DNA of 64,000 nt. It comes from Brachypterus glaber. Lineage: Eukaryota; Arthropoda; Insecta; Coleoptera; Kateretidae. Under the pieces are notes generated by a model. That model was not told the DNA's origin. It did no database searches and was given only the letters and a program-made list of their open reading frames with translations. Shown piece by piece: positions 57,696 through 64,000 of the stretch; position 1 is the first letter of the stretch, and every line of letters starts with the position of its first letter. The translations under genes were made by a program, and so were the position numbers. Location: contig OY294050.1 of the NCBI GenBank assembly GCA_958510825.1, positions 43,475,249-43,539,248 of the forward strand, given 5' to 3'.

Positions 57696-57844
57696 TATAT
57701 TTATGTATATTTTTTACATAAAATTAAGAATTTAACAAAATTAATTTCTAAATGGCTAGGTCACTTCTATATATTACATAGGTATAAATTATAAATTAAC
57801 AAATAAAAAATCCCTTAATGTTTGATAAATAGATAAATATTTCT

Positions 57845-58345
57845 GAAATTTAATTTACACTTTCTGAAATACAATTTACTCTGTAATAATAATATAAAGT
57901 TATAATTTCTGAAATATAACTTACACTTTCTGAATTTCAACTTACGCTTTCTGAAATATAATTTACACTACACTACACTACACAAATTTAGTTTATACAT
58001 TCTGAAATATAAATTGCAAATCTGAATTACAATTTACACTTTCTGAAATATAAGTTGGAAATCTGAATTACAATTTACACTTTCTGAAATATAAATTGCA
58101 AATCTGAATTACAATTTACACTTTCTGAAATATAAATTGCAAATCTGAATTACAATTTACACTTTCTGAAATATAAATTGCAAATCTGAATTACAATTTA
58201 CACTTTCTGAAATATGAATTGCAAATCTGAATTACAATTTACACTTTGTGAAATATAACTTGCAAATCTGAATAACAATTTATACTTTCTGAAATTTAAC
58301 TTGAAATTCTGAATATCAATTTACACTTTCCTATTTACAACTTGC
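57845..58345. repeat. Minisatellite, ~41-bp unit
   Basis: Seven to eight units of TCTGAATTACAATTTACACT...AAATTGCAA from ~58000, preceded by shorter ~20-base half units. Homogeneous in the middle and diverged at both edges. Confidence 0.85.
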
Positions 58346-58451
58346 AAACCTGTAATAAATAATAAAACAACATTAACAAAAAAAAAAACAGACTTATATT
58401 TAGCTGTGATCGAATTTTAATTTTTAATCTTCATAATTTTTCATAATTCTA

Positions 58452-59490
58452 CACTCCCGGACATTAAATCCCGGACACCTAAAAATTTGCCGTTTGTTAA
58501 ATCAAATATTTCGAAAACTAACTAATGGTTTTGACTGATTCTTTTTTTTTTTTGTTTTAAAGCTTAAACGTTCTCTACTTTTGTTTTTATTTAGGATGGT
58601 TAAAAAAAGTACTTTTGTATTAACAGGAACAAATAATGTACAACTATGTTTTTTGCCCCATCTTCTAGGACTTGCATGGTACGTCACTGCAACTGTTTAT
58701 CAAATTTTTAAGGTCTCTATTATTGCCGTAGTTTTAATGAATATTTTCTTTTTAGTTTTTTTATATTTTTACTTCTGGTTTAGGAGATCTCAGGATTTTC
58801 CTGAAAGTTGTCATTTTTTCAGTTAACTCAAAAAGTAATACATGAATTTAAATGATGCTGTGCTTTAAATCTAAAGCTTAACGGAGTTACGTTTTTCTTC
58901 TAATTAAGTTTATCAAAAACATAAACTGGGCTTGATAAACTTGAGTAGAAGAAAAAATGGGGTCACTCCATCCGGCGGCAGTTCTGCGAAATCACCGTTA
59001 AGCCTCCGTCAGACGGCACTAGAAAGTTGCCCTGGGATTAAGAAACTGTAGAAAAAGAAGTAAAAGACATGAGCTTCAAATAAAAAACAACAATTCTGCT
59101 GATTTAGTACTTTTTGAGTTAAGTGAAAAATGGACAACTTTCAGGAAAATTCTGATATCTCCTAAACCAGATATAGAAATATAAAAAAACTAACAAAGAA
59201 AATATTCATTAAAACTGCGGCAATAAGAGAGACCTTAAAAATTTGATAAACAGTTGCAGTGGCGTACCATGCAAGCTCCAGAAAATGGGACAAAAAACAA
59301 AGTTGTACATTTTTTGTTGCTGTTAATACAAAAATACTTTTTTTAATCATTCTTAATACAAACAAAAGTAGATAATGTTTAAGCTTTAGAACAAAAAAAG
59401 AATCAGTCAAATCCATTAATTAGTTTTCGAAATATTTGAATTTAAAAAATGACAATTTTTTAGGTGTCCGGAATTTAATGTGCGGCAGTG
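58452..59490. mobile_element. 1.04-kb TA-flanked palindrome (CACTCCCGGACATTAAATCC), complete copy
   Basis: Ends CACTCCCGGACATTAAATCC and ATTTAATGTGCGGCAGTG, flanked by TA. The arms are ~400 bases. Incidental ORFs on opposite strands (58581-58826 and 59162-59416) translate alike, confirming the inversion. Contains GGATGGTTAAAAAAAGTAC. Tc1/mariner-type by target site. Confidence 0.85.
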
Positions 59491-59734
59491 TATTATAATC
59501 GTTCATTCATAGTACTTATATCACACTATTAGGCCTAATCACCAGTTTTATTGTACTGTTTTTAGGTCAAACAAAAAAAAATTAAATGAATGTGGTCTAT
59601 AATTTCAGATTTTTTACTTTTTTCCCATTTTCGAGAAAAATATTTCTGGGCCTTCTTTTTTGTATAAACCCATTGTTAGAAAAGTTTTAGTTCCCTATTA
59701 ACTGAATCTCCGCTAATCTGTGGACGATCTGTTA

Positions 59735-59940
59735 CTATACAGATGGAGTCAGGAGTTGGTGCGGGCATACATGGGCCGGGATGCCAACTATCGATACCAA
59801 TGGGGAAAACTCCATCTATTTTCCAGGCGGAAACATACGCCATAAAAATTTGTGCTCAAAAGAGGGCAAAAAATATGCATATTCTCGGATAGCCAAGCAG
59901 CTTTAAATGCACTAAACTCATGTACAAAAGTCCAAACGAA
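59735..59940 (+). pseudogene. RNase H fragment of a LINE
   Basis: In shifting frames it encodes YTDG, then VGAGIHGPG and IFQAETYAIKICA, and then FSDSQAALNAL. These are the DEDD landmarks of retrotransposon RNase H (first Asp, Glu, second Asp). At least two frameshifts. Family A begins right after it. Confidence 0.75.
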
Positions 59941-60748
59941 AATTTTCAAAATTTCGGGAAAGCCTTGTATTCATGCAAAAAATTTCAAATTTTTTTTTGC
60001 CCATTTTTCTGTTTTATGAAGTTTTATGTCGATATAAATCAATTTCGGGCCAAAAAAATTGTCGCTCGATCGGTCGGTCTGTTCGGGAAATCTTCTCCAA
60101 ACGATAACTTAAGAACGGTTTAAGCTAGAGACTTGAAATTTGGCATACAGGTATCTTACCAAATGTTCTCGCTCGGGATTATTTTTAGTGAACATTGGGG
60201 TGCGGCAAGGGGAAAAATACATTTTTTTACAACAAAAATGAAACTTGTTATATAGGGGTTTTTAAGGTTCATAAAATTGAATCTGATAAACTCCACCCCC
60301 GAGGGGTGCGGGGTAAATATTTTTAAATACTTTTAATATTTTCGTTAAAATTGGTATATAGGGGTTTTTGCGGTCAACGAATGTGAATCTGACAGTATTT
60401 TTTTTCTAATTTTACCCCCTGAGCGGTGGGGGTGGTTTTCGTGAAAATTGGTATATTGGTTTTTGAGTTTGCTGAACGTGAATCTGATAATAAAAAAATT
60501 CTAACTTCACCCGCTGAGGTGCGGGGGCTGTTCGTGAAAATTGGTATATTGGGGTTTTTGAGGTTGCTGAAAGTGAATCTAATAACAAACAAAATACAAC
60601 TACACCCCCTTAGGAGCGGGGGGTAGTTTTCGTGAAAATTCGTATATTGGGGCTTTTTAGGTTGCTGAAAGTGAATCTGATAATAAAAATTCCATTTCAC
60701 GCGCGGTGGTGAAAAATGGGAAAACTCTTTTAGTGGGCAGTGTATTTT
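59941..60748 (+). repeat. Family A repeat, copy 4 (full)
   Basis: Head TTTTATGTCGATATAAATCA and GATAACTTAAGAACGG, GTGCGGCAAGG, five ~95-base units, end TTTAGTGGGCAGTGTATTTT. Confidence 0.78.
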
Positions 60749-60948
60749 CTTTGAATCTGCAATTTAAAACCCTTTAGTTAACACCAATTCATTTGAAATT
60801 AATTTTATGCTTTGAGTAGTATTTACACTGTCAAACATAACTTCGCACTAACCCTTTACAGTTATTAAAGCCTACCTAAATGACCACCGGCATAAAAACA
60901 ATTTATTTAATATCTGGAATTAATTAAAAGCAGGTTTAGGGATTTAAT

Positions 60949-61184
60949 CATCATCAATAGTTTGTTTTGGTCTTTAAGAGACAGGCGCAGCCTAGGGCTC
61001 ATTTATCTAAAAAAATATTTAATCTGAATTGAAAGTTGGGGCAGTGAGTCTATGCTCACTGATGCGAGTTGCATCTGTCATAATTTGGGGGGAGTGAGTC
61101 TCTGCTCACTGATGCGAGTTGCATCTGTCATAATTTGGCGCTGTGGAGTGGGTGGGAGGGGGATGGGGAGGGATGTGATAGGGA
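60949..61184 (-). mobile_element. Short Jockey-like LINE 3' end with 10-bp target duplication
   Basis: Flanked by GGGATTTAAT at 60939-60948 and 61185-61194. The insert equals the 3' UTR end of the LINE at 63372-64000 (minus strand), ending TGATGATG. It contains two copies of the double-hairpin module. Confidence 0.88.
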
Positions 61185-61385
61185 GGGATTTAATAAATTT
61201 CAAACTTGCTAAATCTGAAAACATATAATTTTAATAACAATATTATAATTACTACTCTTAAATGGAACGTTTAGATAGGAGATTCATAAAAGAAACTTTT
61301 AAAATGATCTATCATGATCCTATGGAGCTCTTTACAACTAGAATTATGAAACAAAAGACGTCTACCCTAACTCTATCTCATTTTT

Positions 61386-61473
61386 GCTACACTTTCCAGC
61401 CAACCAAATAAATACGGTATTTGTTTTTTATATAACAAATACAGTATTTATTTGGTTGGCCGGAAAGTGTAGC
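61386..61473. repeat. 88-base near-perfect hairpin
   Basis: GCTACACTTTCC and GGAAAGTGTAGC, then CCAACCAAATAAATAC and GTATTTATTTGGTTGG, then GTATTTGTT and AACAAATAC. ~40-bp stem, 8-base loop. Confidence 0.85.
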
Positions 61474-61566
61474 ACAGCGGCACGAACGAACATAGCTAAT
61501 GTAAATCTGTAGAATAAGATAATTCTACTAAAATTTAGATGGCGCCAGTAAGTAAAATAATATAGT

Positions 61567-61655
61567 TACACTTTTCGCCCGGCCAAGTAAATATTGTATT
61601 TGTTCAACAAAGAACAAATACAGAATTTGTTTGGTTGGGTGGAAGTGGGAGTGTA
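61567..61655. repeat. Diverged copy of the 88-base hairpin
   Basis: TACACTTTTCGCCCGGCCAA...GTATTTGTTC folds onto GAACAAATAC...GGTTGGGTGG. Same length with more mismatches. Confidence 0.7.
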
Positions 61656-61777
61656 TGTATGTCTTCTATCCTTTTTGGGTAGAACTTTTGTCCCTGTCTA
61701 ATCTAACGGGAGAAATCGCCATTGAAACTATTTTTCAATATGGCCGTATTAGTTGGAAAGGAGTTTATAATACATAC

Positions 61778-62555
61778 GGGCGCCGGACTTTACAGCGATA
61801 AAACAATGGCGAAGACCATTACCGCGCAGTTCATTACCGCAAACGGTCTTTACCGCGTATGAATTTTACAGGGAAAATCATTATACCTTATTTTTATTTT
61901 ATGTAAGGGTATTTTCGTGAGATTTATGGCAGTTTGGTTTGGTTAGTTTTGTTTTTGGTTTGGACTTTTATTGATAAAGTGGGACGTTTACTAAATGTAC
62001 CCATATATCTGTGTTTGGGTTTTTATGTGTTTTTTTTTTTTTAATTTATATCGACTGATTTGTATAATCGTCATGTCGATCGAAATAATGAAAAATGCTA
62101 GGGGCAAAGACCCCGCTGTATATAAATATTTCATATACAGGAAAGAAAAGACTGTTAAAAATAAAAAAAGTGCGTAAGTGCTTGTTGCAAGGGGCGTTTG
62201 CAGACTTCGGACGGAAATGTTTTAAAGAAAACTAGTAATGGCCACAATCCTGACCCAGCAACTATATCAGTTAGAACTGTTTGATTGTTTTCTGCAAAAT
62301 ATTTATTTTTTTTATTTAATCTTTTTTTCTTAAAAAAAAAATTAAAATAATTATGCGCGGTAATGGTTTTCTCGGTAAAGTCATGCGCGGTATTGACCCC
62401 TTCGCTGTTATTTTCTTCGCGGTAATGGCTTTCGCGGTAAAGTCTATGCGCGGTAAAGTTCATGCGCGGTAACGGTGGCGCGGTAACGGTGGCGCGGTAA
62501 CGGTGGCGCGGTAACGGTTTCGCGGTAATGGACTGCGCTGTAAAGACCCCTACCC
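61778..62555 (+). mobile_element. Mutator/Merlin-like non-autonomous element with TACCGCG subterminal repeats
   Basis: ATACATAC flanks both sides (61770-61777 and 62556-62563). The TIRs are GGGCGCCGGACTTTACAGCG at the left and, inverted, GGGTAGGGGTCTTTACAGCG at the right. Three TACCG motifs lie at the left and eleven CGGTA at the right, inverted as expected for transposase-binding repeats. GG-starting TIRs and an 8-bp duplication suit MULE or Merlin, and less so hAT. The interior has a possible FLYWCH remnant. Confidence 0.8.
62070..62284 (+). pseudogene. Possible FLYWCH zinc-finger remnant
   Basis: Read in two frames joined near 62175. The first has VYKYFIYRKEKTVKNKK; the second has CCKGRLQTSDGNVLKK, then GHNPDP and a stop at 62282. 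The spacing of aromatics, Cys and a late His resembles a FLYWCH finger, a domain found in Mutator-like transposases. The Trp and one His are not intact, so this is tentative. Confidence 0.4.
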
Positions 62556-63092
62556 ATACATACACATCTTGAACCACTAAATATACTAAATAAAAAAATT
62601 ATAAAAATTTATGATTTCTCAACTGAACTGTTGCATAGTACCGGCTGTTTTACTCCATTCTGAATATCTATTTAAGAAGGACGTCTACCAAGAATACGCG
62701 GTGTACAATTATATTCTTAACGCATATTCGTTCGTATTCATTTTAATACTGAAAAGTCATATACCCAGGGCCAGATTTACAGAACTTGCCTCCTTCAAAA
62801 AAAAAAAATTGTTACAAAAGTTTATTCTATGCGCTCATGAGCAAGTTTCAGTCTCAGACACTTAATGAGCAAAAAATTCTACAACTACATATTTGTCTCC
62901 CCCTAAAATTTTTCGCCCTAGGCAATTGCCTAGTGTTGCTTAACAATAAATTTGCATGTACCGAGAGTACAACAAAAAAAAAACATTTGGTTCATTAATG
63001 TAAGTATACATTTTTTTTATGTCAATATCTTAGATAGTAACTTAAAAAAATTAGAAATAGCTAGGAATCACCTTTACTTAACTAGTCTTTAA
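62556..63092. other. No gene; possible hAT-type MITE remnant
   Basis: CCAGGGCCAGATTTACAGAA (62765) and CGCCCTAGGCAATTGCCTAG (62917) resemble ends of common insect CAGGGCCGG MITEs. The termini are not convincing. Confidence 0.3.
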
Positions 63093-63374
63093 TAAAAAAT
63101 ATATTTATCCACGGCTGTGATTTATAGCCTATCAATCACGGGTCTGTAAAAATAAACCGTTTAAAACTCAAAACGGCCGTGGATAAAGTATAGTAGTCTA
63201 CTCACGTATAATAGCTATTAATCATTCGGGTGATTAGGCCACTCGCCTATCGGCTCACCCTCATTGATTGATTAATAGGCCTATTAATCACGGGTCTGTA
63301 AAAATAAACCGTTTAAAACTCAAACGGCCGTGGATAAAGTATAGTAGTCTACTCGCGTATAATAGCTATTAATC
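63093..63374 (+). repeat. ~90-bp direct repeat pair with GCCGTGGATAAA palindromes
   Basis: 63134-63224 and 63286-63374 are nearly identical (AATCACGGGTCTGTAAAAAT...TAGCTATTAATCAT). TTTATCCACGGC (63104) pairs with GCCGTGGATAAA in each copy. The LINE tail starts at the right edge. Confidence 0.75.
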
Positions 63375-64000
63375 ATCATCAATAGTTTGTTTGGATCTTT
63401 AAGAGACAGGCGCAGCCTATGGCTCATTTATCTAAAAAAATATTTAATCTGAATTGAAAGTTGGGGCAGTGAGTCTATGCTCACTGATGCGAGTTGCATC
63501 TGTCATAATTTGGGGGGAGTGAGTCTCTGCTCACTGATGCGAGTTGCATCTGTCATAATTTGGCGCTGTGGAGTGGGTGGGAGGGGGATGGGGAGGGATG
63601 TGATAGGGAGAGGAGGGATGTGCGGGAGGAGTGAGACTATCTCACTGATGCTGGGAATGCATCTGTCCTGTATTAGTGGGTACCATTACTGGTTGAGGAC
63701 GTTTTTGATCTTTTTGTGAGTGTTGTGTATTTCATGATCGTAATCTAGAAAGTTTGAAATGAGGGGGTTTGGGTGATCTAAATTGTCTTGTATAAAAGAC
63801 GTGCTGTAGCGGATGATTTCCGTTTTTAGGAGGGGCATTTCGAGATCTCTGTGTATCTGGTTGTTCCTCATGAACCAGGGGGCATCGAGGCATATTCTAA
63901 GTGCCTTGTTTTGGAAGGCCTGAAGTTTTGCTGAGAGCGCTTTGTTAAGGGTGATTTTATTCCAGGCTGGGGCTCCGTAAAGAAGTACCGGCTTTAGGGT
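63372..64000 (-). pseudogene. Jockey-like LINE ORF2 C-terminus and 3' UTR, runs off window
   Basis: The minus-strand frame open from 64000 to the stop near 63686 encodes a typical LINE C-terminus: VLLYGAPAWNKI, FQNKALRICLDAPWFMRN, DLEMPLLKTEIIRYS and HPNPLISNFLDYDHEIH. No stop interrupts it within the window. The ~310-base 3' UTR contains three copies of a double-hairpin module and ends TGATGATG. The RT catalytic part would lie to the right of the window. Confidence 0.82.

Noticed and set aside
58581..59416. Membrane-protein-like ORFs on opposite strands
   Set aside because: They translate alike because the element is a palindrome; hydrophobicity comes from T-rich codons.
62155..62577. 140-aa minus-strand ORF
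   Set aside because: Formed by the tandem GCGCGGTAACGGTG array and A-runs inside the Mutator-like element; no recognisable domain on that strand.

Overview
The window is about 70% A+T, full of microsatellites and nested transposon debris, and has no operon-like gene packing. It looks like intergenic, repeat-rich DNA of an arthropod, most likely an insect. The inference rests on Jockey/CR1-type LINEs, Penelope-like elements (PLEs) with GIY-YIG endonuclease and hammerhead-like motifs, a Tc1/mariner transposase with an N-terminal DUF4817-type region, a pogo/CENP-B helix-turn-helix fragment, a tRNA-derived SINE, and many MITEs with TA, TWA, TTAA, 6-bp or 8-bp target duplications. I cannot name the species. 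I found no convincing host gene, and almost every supportable feature is a transposable element or its relic.

Layout. 1-4.1 kb: a long inverted-repeat element, a Harbinger-like MITE and a LINE 3' fragment. 4.1-9.4 kb: a TA-flanked MITE, a LINE with a zinc-finger tail interrupted by two later insertions with target duplications, and a second 5'-truncated LINE. 9.5-13.9 kb: a 2.7-kb composite palindrome centred on a truncated mariner transposase, followed by a three-copy 414-418 bp tandem array. 14-17.5 kb: a LINE ending in a long TTA tail, then a PLE in head-to-head inverted arrangement. 17.6-26.8 kb: assorted MITEs, a CR1-like LINE tail and two copies of a minisatellite-bearing repeat (called family A here). 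27-31 kb: a LINE with a mutated catalytic YADD box and a hairpin-rich element. 32-43 kb: long foldback elements with arms of 100-600 bp. 43-54 kb: more TIR elements, a SINE, a nearly identical pair of 0.4-kb elements and more family A. 54-60 kb: a mariner-type MITE carrying a nested MITE, duplicated together, a 41-bp minisatellite, a pogo fragment and an RNase H fragment. 61-64 kb: perfect hairpins, a Mutator-like non-autonomous element with a possible FLYWCH zinc-finger remnant, and the 3' end of a Jockey-like LINE that leaves the window on the right.

How the parts relate. These are successive insertions, and several junctions show the order: SINE or LINE pieces inside MITEs, a PLE piece inside a LINE, and one MITE inside another followed by duplication of the pair. 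No element looks autonomous. The reverse transcriptases are truncated or frameshifted, the mariner transposase ends just after its first catalytic Asp, and the PLE starts inside the RT domain. Inverted arrays and relics on both strands would suit a small-RNA source locus, but that is inference only.
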